Shown: positions 26,825-34,797 of the stretch, in pieces
How positions within the stretch are numbered: the stretch's first letter is position 1
Layout: every line of letters starts with the position of its first letter
The notes under the pieces: generated by a model
Seen by the model: the letters and a program-made list of their open reading frames with translations, nothing else
Told to the model about the DNA's origin: nothing
The model's database searches: none
Program-made: the position numbers and the translations under genes
From: Chloroflexota bacterium
Lineage (GTDB): Bacteria; Chloroflexota; Dehalococcoidia; Lucifugimonadales; JADFKI01
Assembly: GCA_009840355.1 (NCBI GenBank)
Contig: VXNZ01000056.1
Coordinates: forward strand, 1 to 64,000
Direction of reading: 5' to 3'
Length of the DNA stretch: 64,000 nucleotides

Positions 26825-27439
26825 TTAGAGCTCTTCTGCCGTATCCACGGGTTGGCGGGTTGCAAGCGCGAGGCGCTCGACATACTTCGCCATTATGTCC
26901 ACTTCGATGTTCACCTTATCTCCAGCGCCTTTGCTACCAAACACCGTATTGTCGCGCGTATGCGGGATTATTGTAATGCTGAATGAAAAGTTATCACAGT
27001 TTACAATGGTAAGGCTTGCCCCGTCCACAGCAATGAAGCCTTTTTCCACAACATAGCGCATCACATGGATTGGCGCGTCGAAGATGACCATCAGAGCGTC
27101 GCCTTCGCTCTCGATAGAGCGTATTGTGGCTGTGCCGTCCACATGCCCCTGAACCATGTGCCCGCCGAAGCGACCGTACGCGGGCATGGAGCGTTCGAGA
27201 TTGACGGGCGAGCCGGCTTCGAGTTCGCCAAGATTTGTGCGGCGCAGCGTCTCCGGCACCACATCGACGCTGAATGTAGATTCGTCGGCGGCGTAGGTCG
27301 TAACGGTGAGGCACGCGCCGTTGACCGAGATGCTGTCGCCGATTTTGACATCGCTCAGCACTTCAGACGCGCCGATAACCAACCTGCCTTCGCCAGCAGC
27401 CTTGACCTCACCGACCTCTTCCACTATCCCTGTGAACAT
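26825..27439 (-). CDS. ribE: Riboflavin synthase, alpha subunit
   Basis: This enzyme dismutates two lumazines into riboflavin. The 204 aa show the two tandem lumazine-binding barrels typical of the trimeric enzyme: [12 protein letters not shown] at the start of the first with [13 protein letters not shown], and [12 protein letters not shown] with DGASLTIV at the second. No FMN riboswitch is recognisable upstream; the 256 bp before the start is filled mostly by a repeat element, so the segment ribE-ribBA-ribH may have its own promoter. Confidence 0.96.
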   Translation of the reverse strand: MFTGIVEEVGEVKAAGEGRLVIGASEVLSDVKIGDSISVNGACLTVTTYAADESTFSVDVVPETLRRTNLGELEAGSPVNLERSMPAYGRFGGHMVQGHVDGTATIRSIESEGDALMVIFDAPIHVMRYVVEKGFIAVDGASLTIVNCDNFSFSITIIPHTRDNTVFGSKGAGDKVNIEVDIMAKYVERLALATRQPVDTAEEL

Positions 27440-27489
27440 CGCCGTTTCTCCTGTGATTTTCGCCGTTCGCTCGCGCTGTTTGTGAATTT

Positions 27490-27682
27490 AGACGATTTCA
27501 CAAATCCCTAATGTTGTCATTCCGCGCTGTCTCTGTTTCTCCGCGCTATTTTCTGTCATTCCGAACACAGTGAGGAATCTGAAGCATGTCCCTGCGAAAG
27601 CAGGGATCGTTGCATTCAAAACCTGTTTCCGGCTTTAGATTTCTCGCTTCGCTCGAAACGATATGAATAATCGAAAGACCCT
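27490..27682. repeat. Hybrid repeat element (family 1 left end, family 2 right end; copy B)
   Basis: The left end AGACGATTTCACAAAT at 27490-27505 is identical to family 1. The interior holds the same GTCATTCCGAACACAGTGAGG and TTCTCGCTTCGCTCGAAA blocks. The right end, however, is AATAATCGAAAGACCCT at 27666-27682, the family 2 end. It sits between ribD and ribE and stops 13 bases before the ribD stop codon. Confidence 0.7.
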
Positions 27683-27695
27683 CGGTTCTCTCCCA

Positions 27696-28817
27696 TCATC
27701 CACTTTCGTATGCGCCAGTATAACCTATAATCGCAATATCCTCGCCAAATCGCAGCATTTGCACATCGCCCAGGCGCATCGCGTCCGCCATATCGTCGAT
27801 TCCCGCGCCGGCGACCGGCGAAATCGCACCGCGTCCACCTATTATAACGGGCACGACAAATGCGACAACCTTGTCCACAAGGCGCAGGTCAAAAAGCGAG
27901 CCTATCACCGCGCCGCCGCCTTCGACCAGAACGCCGGTGATGTCGCGCTCGCCCAGCGTGGCAAGCAGCGCGCGCAATTCCACGCCGCCGTCCGCGCCGC
28001 GCGGCACGTTGATGGTTTCCGCGCCGTCCCAAGCAGGCAGGTTGTCATCGTCGGCATCCGCGACTGCGACGAGAGTATCGCCGGGTGCGCGCAGCATCGC
28101 GGCATTCCGGGGCATTCGGGCATGGCTGTCCAGAATTACTCGCAGCGGCTGATGTTCGAGCGCGTTGCCGTCTGAATCGCGCGCGGTGAGCTGCGGGTTG
28201 TCCGCGAGAACGGTGTTGATGCCGACCATGATGGCGTCTGAGCGCTTGCGCAACAGATGCGCGTAGCCGCGCGATTGCTCGCCGCTAATCCATTTGGAAT
28301 CTCCGGTACGCGCCGCAATCTTACCGTCTAGACTCATAGCATACTTGGCGGTAACGAACGGCATGCGCGTCTTGCTGTGCTTGACGAACGCTTCGATGAG
28401 CCGGTGCGCGTCCGAAGTGATATGCGCCGGATATTCGCCGGTATGCACGGTGATACCGGCTTCGCGCAGACGCGCTGCGCCGCCGCCCGCGACATTCGGG
28501 TTCGGGTCGTCCACCGCGATATGCACCTCGCGAATGCCCGCCGCGATTATGGAATCGGCGCACGGTGGCGTTCGACCGTAGTGGTTGCAGGGCTCTAACG
28601 TTACATACAAAGTAGCGCCGCGTGCCTTACCGCCCGCGAGTCGCAGCGCCATCGCCTCCGCGTGGTCTTGTCCGGGCGGCTGCGTCCAACCCTCGCTGAT
28701 GACAGCATCGCCGCGCGCGATAATGCAGCCCACGGTAGGATTTGGGCTGGTGGTGCCGAGCGCCGCCCAAGCGAGATCCAAGGCGCGCTCAATGTGCCGC
28801 GTATGCACGCTATCCAT
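27696..28817 (-). CDS. ribD: Riboflavin biosynthesis deaminase/reductase RibD
   Basis: Bifunctional: the N-terminal deaminase (about 1-145) has the zinc motif HAEAMAL plus PCNHYGRTPPC, and the C-terminal reductase (about 150-370) has FVTAKYAMSLDGKIA and WISGEQSR. Together they carry out the second and third steps on the pyrimidine branch. I chose the ATG at 28817 (MDSVHTRHIERALDLA, 373 aa); the open frame extends upstream into dcd but the extra residues do not look like RibD. The start overlaps the end of dcd by eight bases. The ribosome site is weak, in keeping with coupling to dcd. Confidence 0.94.
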   Translation of the reverse strand: MDSVHTRHIERALDLAWAALGTTSPNPTVGCIIARGDAVISEGWTQPPGQDHAEAMALRLAGGKARGATLYVTLEPCNHYGRTPPCADSIIAAGIREVHIAVDDPNPNVAGGGAARLREAGITVHTGEYPAHITSDAHRLIEAFVKHSKTRMPFVTAKYAMSLDGKIAARTGDSKWISGEQSRGYAHLLRKRSDAIMVGINTVLADNPQLTARDSDGNALEHQPLRVILDSHARMPRNAAMLRAPGDTLVAVADADDDNLPAWDGAETINVPRGADGGVELRALLATLGERDITGVLVEGGGAVIGSLFDLRLVDKVVAFVVPVIIGGRGAISPVAGAGIDDMADAMRLGDVQMLRFGEDIAIIGYTGAYESG

Positions 28818-29385
28818 TGCCGTTCTTGAAGTCCTTGTACGCGCGGCTGGCAGTCGGGATGCTCTGTCCTTGATACTTGCTGCCCAGCCCGGGCGACCCG
28901 TATGGGCTGTCCGCCGGCGTGGACAATCGCAGGAACGAGAGCTGGCCAATCTTCATTCCGTAGTACAACGTGATGGGCAGGTTCGCCACATTGCTCAGTT
29001 CGAGTGTCAGGTGTCCCTTCCAGCCGGGATCGACATACCCGGCGGTGGAGTGAATGAGCAAGCCGATGCGCCCGAGCGAGCTTTTGCCTTCGAGCCGCGC
29101 CACAAGGTCATCGGGCAGCTCGATCATTTCTAGCGTGCTGCCCAGCACGAACTCGCCCGGATGCAGCATAAACGGCTGCTCGCGAATCTCCTCCATCTCG
29201 GTCAAGTCGCTCATATCTTCGCGCACATCGATGTACGGGCGGCGCGAATTGCGAAATACGAGAATCTGCCCGTCAAGATGCACATCCACGCTGGCGGGCT
29301 GAATGCAGCCTTCGCCCAGCGGGTCCACCACAATCTCGCCCTCTGCCATAAGCGTCTTTATCGTGTTATCGCTAAGAACGGTCAT
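28810..29385 (-). CDS. dcd: dCTP deaminase
   Basis: The 191 aa belong to the dUTPase-like trimeric dCTP deaminases, which convert dCTP to dUTP (or dUMP in bifunctional members) for thymidylate synthesis. Signatures are INDNT-like start SDNTIKTL, PASVDVHLDG, GKSSLGRIGLLIHSTAGYVD and GHLTLELSN with the catalytic glutamate. The bifunctional form cannot be excluded by eye. GGGAG lies six bases before the ATG. It heads the riboflavin operon, an unusual but plausible partner. Confidence 0.94.
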   Translation of the reverse strand: MTVLSDNTIKTLMAEGEIVVDPLGEGCIQPASVDVHLDGQILVFRNSRRPYIDVREDMSDLTEMEEIREQPFMLHPGEFVLGSTLEMIELPDDLVARLEGKSSLGRIGLLIHSTAGYVDPGWKGHLTLELSNVANLPITLYYGMKIGQLSFLRLSTPADSPYGSPGLGSKYQGQSIPTASRAYKDFKNGNG

Positions 29386-29702
29386 TCCGAACTCCCAATC
29401 GCGCAGCGTATGTTGTGCCTGTCCTCATACTGTCATCAGAATATGGGAATACATTCTAGCAACTTGCGGCTTGGAGATATAGGAGCATACGCCTCCGAAA
29501 CGCCAATAAATGCAGCGTTCAAGCAAAAGCGGGCATTCCATATACTGAAACGCCCGCCATTTCTTTCCGACGCGGTACTATTGCCTTGCAGTGACTTTCA
29601 TATCGTCATTCTCCCACAGGCGGGAGTCTGGGCGGTACGGTGAATCGCATTCTTCAATATCACCGCAAGTTCACAATGTCACCGACACTTGACACCTGAC
29701 GC
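29386..29702. other. Intergenic region upstream of dcd
   Basis: I see no gene in these 317 bases. A fragment at about 29600-29650 (GTCATTCTCCCACAGGCGGG and neighbours) resembles the third palindromic repeat family best seen at 53171-53328, so this looks like an eroded copy. No riboswitch for FMN is recognisable. Confidence 0.5.
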
Positions 29703-30542
29703 CTAATAAATCGCGAACCCCGCCTGCACACTGAGCGAGAGCGTAACCTCGCCTCCTCTGACAGGCGCCGCGAGAAGGGCGGCAGATGCCGGGAATGCGT
29801 ATCCAGCGCCAAGACTCTCCCTGGCGAAGTCCCTGATGGATGGCGATGCCGCGCCTTCGCTGATGTAAATCAGCCGTCCGACCGAAACATCCGACAGCTC
29901 GGCGAGGTGTTCAGCTTTAGCCTGAGCGTCGGCAACCGCCATCTCACGTAGTTCCGACATCTTGGGCTTCGGGTCTTCCAGCGTGAAGCTGATGTTGCTT
30001 ATGCGAACATTATCGCCGCCCGCCGTTACCACATCGTCTATGACCTCGCCAACCGCATCCAAGTCACGCAGTTTCACCGTAGCGTTATTTCTGACGCGGT
30101 AGCCGACCAGAACCTCCCTGCTGCTGCGGACACCTTCCACTTCCTCTTCTACATATTCGTAGCGCGGATATATGCTGAAGCGCCCCGTCTGTATGTCCTT
30201 GTCCTGCACGCCCCGCGCCTTCAGCGCCGTGATTACGGCATCCATCGCCATTGACGCCTGACTGTTGGCGTCCGATACATTAGCCGCTCTGGTCTCCACT
30301 CCGACATCCAGCAAAGCGAGGTCCGGCTCGACCGAGATAGTGCCTGACCCGGATACCCAGATGCCTGCGCCGTCGCTGCCGTAAGCCGCGGGCGTATCCG
30401 GCAAAACTGGATTAAGCCCCGAGTCGGGCAATCCCGCCACCGCCGCCGCCACCTGACTCCTGTCCATTGCCACTACCGCGAATATGGCGACTACAGCCGC
30501 TACCGCTGTCAGAATTGCCGCCGTCTTTCTTGTCCGGTTCAT
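29703..30542 (-). CDS. SIMPL domain (DUF541) exported protein
   Basis: A 279 aa protein with an N-terminal signal/anchor helix (AAILTAVAAVVAIFAVVAM) and a single SIMPL domain, beginning GIWVSGSGTISVEPDLALLDVGVE and including ALKARGVQDKDIQT. SIMPL proteins are found in the periplasm or cell surface in many bacteria; their biochemical role is not settled. The ATG at 30542 is preceded by GGAGG with a good gap, which rules out the longer frame start. It is the third gene after the sigma and anti-sigma genes on the same strand, so it may belong to that regulon. Confidence 0.88.
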   Translation of the reverse strand: MNRTRKTAAILTAVAAVVAIFAVVAMDRSQVAAAVAGLPDSGLNPVLPDTPAAYGSDGAGIWVSGSGTISVEPDLALLDVGVETRAANVSDANSQASMAMDAVITALKARGVQDKDIQTGRFSIYPRYEYVEEEVEGVRSSREVLVGYRVRNNATVKLRDLDAVGEVIDDVVTAGGDNVRISNISFTLEDPKPKMSELREMAVADAQAKAEHLAELSDVSVGRLIYISEGAASPSIRDFARESLGAGYAFPASAALLAAPVRGGEVTLSLSVQAGFAIY

Positions 30543-30631
30543 CGCATTCCTCCTGTTCCTTTCTTTACTTTCGCTTTTCACAATTGTGGGCATCCAATTG
30601 CCCATTCATATCATATAACGCTAGAAAGCCG

Positions 30632-31816
30632 CTAATTGTTCCCATCCTGCTCATTTTGTTCATCGATGTTGTTTGTCGCGCGCCTTCGCATCAGCCCGGC
30701 GGCAGTCGCCGCCGCCGCCGCGAGTGCCACGCCGCCAATCATCACTAGCACCCACACCGGAATCACAGGCTCACTCGGCGCAGATTGATCAGTCGCCTGA
30801 ACTTCAACCGATTTCGCCTGCGCCGTCGCCTCGCTCACCGGCGCATTCGCCCGCGCAGTTGCCGCGGCATACGCTTCCGAGAGTTGTGCTTCGTAGGTCG
30901 CTTCAATCGCGCGCTGCTTCTCTGCCTGTGCTTCTGCGCGTTCCGCTTGCTCAACCTCCCACTGCGCCCGCGCGGTAGCGTACTTCACCTGTTCCTGCGC
31001 GGCAGCAGTGGCGGCCGCCTGAGAAGCCGCAAGCTGCGCCTCGTATGTTGCCTGCGCCGCAATATGCGCTTCTGCGGTTGCAGTTGCCTCGACGTCCGCG
31101 GCGTCAATCGCGGCGGATTCTATTGCGCCCTCTTCGCTTTCCTGCTCTGCCCTCATAAGTGACGTGCCAGCCGCTGCAGGCGCCGGTGCAGTCGTCGGAG
31201 CGGGTGCAGCTTGTGGTATGGCGGCTGCCGGGACGGGAACAACTGTTGAAGCGGGTGCAGCCATAGCCGCAGCCGGGACTGGTGAAATTGGAGCCAGTGT
31301 TGGCGCGGCGGCAGGCGCAGCAGGTGCGAGTGCAGGCGCAGCAGGTGCAGATGCGGGCGCGGCAGCGGGAGCGGCCATCTGTTGAGCAGGCGCGGCAGGT
31401 GCTGCCATCTGTTGGGCAGGTGCGGCAGCAGGCGCAGCGGCCGAACCCATAAAGCCCAGACGCGCCAAAAACACCAATCCCACCACGAGCACCACGACCA
31501 GCGAAGCCGCACCCGCGGTTGCCAACCCGCCCGTGAAAGTCTCGAACGAGGGGAACCGGCGCTGCGGCGCTGCTTCGGTCGCTTGCGCCGGTGTTAGCGC
31601 GTAAGAGCGAGGCGGTTCGAGTTGGGGCAGGCGTTCAAGCAGCATTGCAGTGGCTTGCAGCGATTCTAGTTCGGCGGCACACTCGGCGCATGTTGCCAGA
31701 TGTTCTTGCACGCGGCGCGATTCCGATGCGCTGGTTTCGCCGTCGATGTACGCGGATAGCAGCGACCGGATTTTGGCGCATCGCCTGTTTTTCAAGAATG
31801 TGCTTATGGCACTCAT
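30632..31816 (-). CDS. Zinc-finger anti-sigma factor, two-helix, Ala/Pro-rich
   Basis: A 394 aa membrane regulator. The cytoplasmic N-terminus is a zf-HC2/ZAS domain: C13, then H39-xxx-C43-xx-C46, which in this family binds and holds an ECF sigma factor. A membrane helix (about 98-121) follows, then about 85 residues of Ala/Pro/Gln low-complexity sequence (MAAPAAPAQQ repeats), a long Ala/Glu/Gln helix likely to form a coiled coil (about 225-335, ATYEAQL twice), and a second membrane helix near the C-terminus (about 351-376, PVWVLVMIGGVALAAAAA) before a basic tail. The two-anchor, coil-bearing outside region is unusual for an anti-sigma factor. It is immediately after the sigma gene (23 bp). 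Confidence 0.85.
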   Translation of the reverse strand: MSAISTFLKNRRCAKIRSLLSAYIDGETSASESRRVQEHLATCAECAAELESLQATAMLLERLPQLEPPRSYALTPAQATEAAPQRRFPSFETFTGGLATAGAASLVVVLVVGLVFLARLGFMGSAAAPAAAPAQQMAAPAAPAQQMAAPAAAPASAPAAPALAPAAPAAAPTLAPISPVPAAAMAAPASTVVPVPAAAIPQAAPAPTTAPAPAAAGTSLMRAEQESEEGAIESAAIDAADVEATATAEAHIAAQATYEAQLAASQAAATAAAQEQVKYATARAQWEVEQAERAEAQAEKQRAIEATYEAQLSEAYAAATARANAPVSEATAQAKSVEVQATDQSAPSEPVIPVWVLVMIGGVALAAAAATAAGLMRRRATNNIDEQNEQDGNN

Positions 31817-31839
31817 GGCTTAGCTCGTGTATTGCACCG

Positions 31840-32427
31840 TTATAATGTCTGACGAAATTCGGGCGGCAAAAGTTCCCCTACGCCGCGCAGATGGTCGCGG
31901 ACGCGCGCTCTGGCACGGCTCAGCCGCGACTTGACCGTGCCTTTGGATATGCCCGCCACCTGCGCCGCCTCGTCGTAGCTGAAGCCTTGCACATCGACCA
32001 GCGTTATAATCAGACGCTGGCTTTCGGGCAATGCGAGTATGGCGCGCTGGATTTCCGCCGCGAGTTCGGTTTGCAGCGTGGCTTCTTCCGGACCGCCGCC
32101 GCGCTCTACCGGCTGGAACGACGGATTCGTCAGGTTTTCTTCCAGAGAATCGGCAGGACGGCGGCGCATCGCCCGGAGCATGTCGTAGCACTGATTCTTA
32201 GTGATTCGCAGCAGCCACGGCGCGAGGTTGACGCCGCGAAACTTGCCTATCGCGCGGTAGGCGGAAATGAAAGTCTCCTGCGTGGCGTCATCGGCGTGCG
32301 CGGTGCTGCCGAGAATGCGCGCGGCGGTATTGAAAACCTGCCTCTGATAGCGCTCGACAATCTCGTTGAACGCCTTGAGGTCGCCTTCTTTGCTGCGTCT
32401 GATAAGCTCCAAGTCACCGATGTTCAT
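31840..32427 (-). CDS. ECF-type RNA polymerase sigma factor
   Basis: A 195 aa sigma-70 family member with region 2 (about 20-90, DDATQETFISAYRAIGKFRG) and region 4 (about 130-185, LPESQRLIITLVDVQGFSYDEAA, IAGISKGTVKSRLSRAR). Its partner anti-sigma factor follows after 23 bp. Such pairs direct RNA polymerase to a stress or envelope regulon when the anti-sigma factor releases the sigma. The ATG is only six bases after a -10-like TATAAT, suggesting a leaderless message. The promoters it recognises cannot be read from this window. Confidence 0.93.
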   Translation of the reverse strand: MNIGDLELIRRSKEGDLKAFNEIVERYQRQVFNTAARILGSTAHADDATQETFISAYRAIGKFRGVNLAPWLLRITKNQCYDMLRAMRRRPADSLEENLTNPSFQPVERGGGPEEATLQTELAAEIQRAILALPESQRLIITLVDVQGFSYDEAAQVAGISKGTVKSRLSRARARVRDHLRGVGELLPPEFRQTL

Positions 32428-32433
32428 CAGAGA

Positions 32434-32439
32434 ATTATA
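32434..32439 (-). promoter_or_regulatory. -10 box of the sigma-factor gene (leaderless)
   Basis: On the - strand TATAAT at 32439-32434 is followed by six bases and then the ATG at 32427, so a transcript would start at or beside the first codon. No ribosome site is visible. A -35 box is not clear. A second TATAAT lies on the + strand at 32461-32466, facing lepB. Confidence 0.45.
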
Positions 32440-32603
32440 TTTGCCGCCAGCTTATTACGCTATAATACATGCGCCATTGCATTCACCCAATTCGTGCGGT
32501 TCCCTTCATTCTCAATGGGTACAGGCTTGACGGGTAAAGGCTAGGATGGGAGTGAAGGCAAGTCATCACCCAAGACGACCGTGAACACCGACAACGGAGA
32601 CAG

Positions 32604-33239
32604 ATGCGCGCCGCAATTCGAGAGATAATCGAGACGATAATCCTGTCGCTGCTGCTGTTCATCGGCATACAATTCGCCGTACAGACTTATCAGGTCGAAG
32701 GCGCGAGCATGTACCCGACGCTGGCGCAGGGGCAGTATCTGCTGGTCAACAAGGTCATATACCGCCATCTGAGCGTGGGCGAGACCGTTAACATCTCTGC
32801 GCAGAGGGACGATGTAGCGCGGGGCACCCACATTTTCCCATTCCATCCTCCACAGCACGGAGAAGTGGTCGTATTCAACGCTCCGAACGACCCGACTCGA
32901 GACTTCGTGAAGCGCGTGATGGGCGTGCCGGGCGACACGGTCGAGATTCGCGACGGGCGCACCTATATCAACGGCACACGGGTACAGGAAGACTACGCAG
33001 AGTTGGACGACTTCGACGAGATGGAAGAGCTCATCGTGCCAGCGAACTCCTACTTCGTGATGGGCGACAACCGCCGGCACAGCAACGACTCGCGCGATTG
33101 GGGCACCGTACCACTGGAGCACATCGTCGGCAGGGCTTGGGTGCGCTACTGGCCGCCCCACGAAATCCGCGTCTTCCCGACAGAGCAGGTGTTTAGCGCT
33201 TCGGCATCAGCGTTAAACATTTCTTCTCGCGGGGAATAA
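32604..33239 (+). CDS. lepB: Signal peptidase I
   Basis: A 211 aa membrane protease that removes signal peptides from exported proteins. One N-terminal membrane helix (about 8-28) is followed by the catalytic serine S35 in EGASMYPTL and lysine K103 in FVKRVMGVPGD, plus GDNRRHSNDSRDWG. The length and single anchor match the Gram-positive type of SPase I rather than the two-helix enteric type. It is divergent from the sigma-factor gene, with a shared 176 bp intergenic space. Confidence 0.95.
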   Translation: MRAAIREIIETIILSLLLFIGIQFAVQTYQVEGASMYPTLAQGQYLLVNKVIYRHLSVGETVNISAQRDDVARGTHIFPFHPPQHGEVVVFNAPNDPTRDFVKRVMGVPGDTVEIRDGRTYINGTRVQEDYAELDDFDEMEELIVPANSYFVMGDNRRHSNDSRDWGTVPLEHIVGRAWVRYWPPHEIRVFPTEQVFSASASALNISSRGE

Positions 33240-33364
33240 TAAGGCTCACTTTTGTCCGTAGCAAAGGCAATTGCGCGGCTTGACATGCAGGCTCTTGCCC
33301 CTGCCCTAGCCTTCTCCCATAGGCGGAATGGACTTAATGCGCATTCTTCCCGGCTGACTTAACC

Positions 33365-33393
33365 TTGAAACGCCCCGTCAGCCCGCCTAAAAT
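33365..33393 (+). promoter_or_regulatory. Promoter for tRNA-Lys
   Basis: TTGAAA (33365-33370) and TAAAAT (33388-33393) are exactly 17 bp apart. Transcription would start near 33400, about 18 bases before the tRNA. Confidence 0.75.
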
Positions 33394-33417
33394 TGTGTGT
33401 ACCTGCATAGCGAAAGT

Positions 33418-33494
33418 GGGCCTGTAGCTCAGCTTGGTAGAGCATCGGACTTTTAATCCGAGTGTCCAGGGTTCGAATCCCTGCGGGCCCACCA
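33418..33494 (+). tRNA. tRNA-Lys (UUU)
   Basis: Acceptor GGGCCTG pairs with CGGGCCC, the D arm is AGCTCAGCTTGGTAGAGC, the anticodon stem TCGGA/TCCGA encloses CTTTTAA (anticodon UUU), and the T arm is CAGGG-TTCGAAT-CCCTG. CCA is encoded at 33492-33494. It is the left flank of the iron-gene island; tRNA 3' ends are frequent integration sites. Confidence 0.96.
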
Positions 33495-33630
33495 CTTCCG
33501 TCCGCGGCGTCCTGTACTGCAAACTTTCTCGCGCCGACGCGCCAGTCCCGAGCAAGGCAGAAGCATTGACAGTAGGTATCAACACTGCAATACTACGGAA
33601 CTTGACCTAGAACTTGGGAGGAAAGGTCGC

Positions 33631-34797
33631 ATGAACGAAGAGGACACACTACAGCAGCGGGATCAAGCCCCGGAACGGTCGAGCCTATACCAGGTCGCGA
33701 TTGTGGGTGCCGGGGCGGCTGGGCTCGGATGCGCGGCCGCCCTCAGGGAGTTCGGCGTTGACGACATCGTCGTCCTCGATCGCCACGAGGTCGGTGCCTC
33801 GTTCCTGCGATGGCCGGAAGAGATGCGATTCATCACACCGTCGTTCACTTCGAACGCGTTTGGGTTGCTCGACCTCAACGCGATCGTCCCCGGCACTTCG
33901 CCCGCCTACACTCTCGACCGCGAACACCCCAGCGGAAGCGACTACGCGCAGTACCTCGACGCCCTCGCTCAGCACTATCAGCTCCCCGTGGAACCTAGCA
34001 TCGATGTCTGCTCTCTCACGACCGAAGACAACGGAACGTTCACCCTCACGACGACCGACCGACCGGTGCGGGCGCGACATGTCATCTGGGCGGCCGGAGA
34101 GTTCCAGTACCCGGAGCGCCATTCATTCGCCGGTGCCGAATACTGCTGCCTTTCCGCCGAGGTTGGCACATGGCAGGAACTTGAGGGCGACCGCTTTACG
34201 GTGATCGGCGGCCACGAGAGCGCCGCCGATGCAGCCGTCTCGCTCGTGCAGCTGCAAAAGAGCGTGACCGTGCTGGCGCGGACAGCGTCCTGGAAGAGCG
34301 ATGCACCGGACCCGAGCATCGCCCTCTCCCCATATACCCGCGAACGTCTCGAAAAGGCACACAACACTGGCTTCGTGGACTTCGTCGAGGATGCCAACAT
34401 CACGTCGGTGCGCAAGGACGGAGACACCTGGGTCGTCAAAGACTCGGATGGCCGCGAGTGGGCGAGCGAGACGCGCCCGATCCTAGCTACGGGCTTCGCG
34501 GGATCGCTCGGCCACCTCGACGGCATGATCGAATACGACGAGTCCGGCCTCCCCGTCGTCACGGAAGAGGCAGACGAATCCACGCTCGTGCCCGGCCTGT
34601 TCATATCCGGCCCGATGCTCCAGCACCGGGGCGTGAGCTTCTGCTTCATCTACAAGTTCCGCCAGCGCTTCGCGGTCGTCGCGAATGCGATCGCACAGCG
34701 CCTCGGAATGGACACGACGGATGCCGTTGCATTCCGCCGAGCGACGGGGATGTACCTCGACAACCTCACTGGCTGCCATGAATCCTGCGAGTGCTGA
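33631..34797 (+). CDS. FAD/NAD(P)-dependent oxidoreductase
   Basis: A 388 aa flavoprotein with an N-terminal FAD loop (VAIVGAGAAGLGCAAAL, about 24-40), a second nucleotide-binding loop VIGGHESAADAAVSL (about 191-205) and a LATGFAGSLGHLDG block typical of two-dinucleotide-binding enzymes such as YpdA- or FMO-like reductases. It ends in GCHESCEC, an unusual cysteine-rich tail. GGAGGAAAGG precedes the ATG. It overlaps the FeoB-like gene by 20 bp, so the two are coupled. Its placement suggests a role in iron reduction or redox control of iron transport; the substrate is not shown. Codon choice looks richer in C-ending codons than flanking genes. Confidence 0.82.
   Translation: MNEEDTLQQRDQAPERSSLYQVAIVGAGAAGLGCAAALREFGVDDIVVLDRHEVGASFLRWPEEMRFITPSFTSNAFGLLDLNAIVPGTSPAYTLDREHPSGSDYAQYLDALAQHYQLPVEPSIDVCSLTTEDNGTFTLTTTDRPVRARHVIWAAGEFQYPERHSFAGAEYCCLSAEVGTWQELEGDRFTVIGGHESAADAAVSLVQLQKSVTVLARTASWKSDAPDPSIALSPYTRERLEKAHNTGFVDFVEDANITSVRKDGDTWVVKDSDGREWASETRPILATGFAGSLGHLDGMIEYDESGLPVVTEEADESTLVPGLFISGPMLQHRGVSFCFIYKFRQRFAVVANAIAQRLGMDTTDAVAFRRATGMYLDNLTGCHESCEC

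Noticed and set aside
29386-29702. FMN riboswitch before dcd/rib genes
   Set aside because: None of the conserved RFN words could be found.
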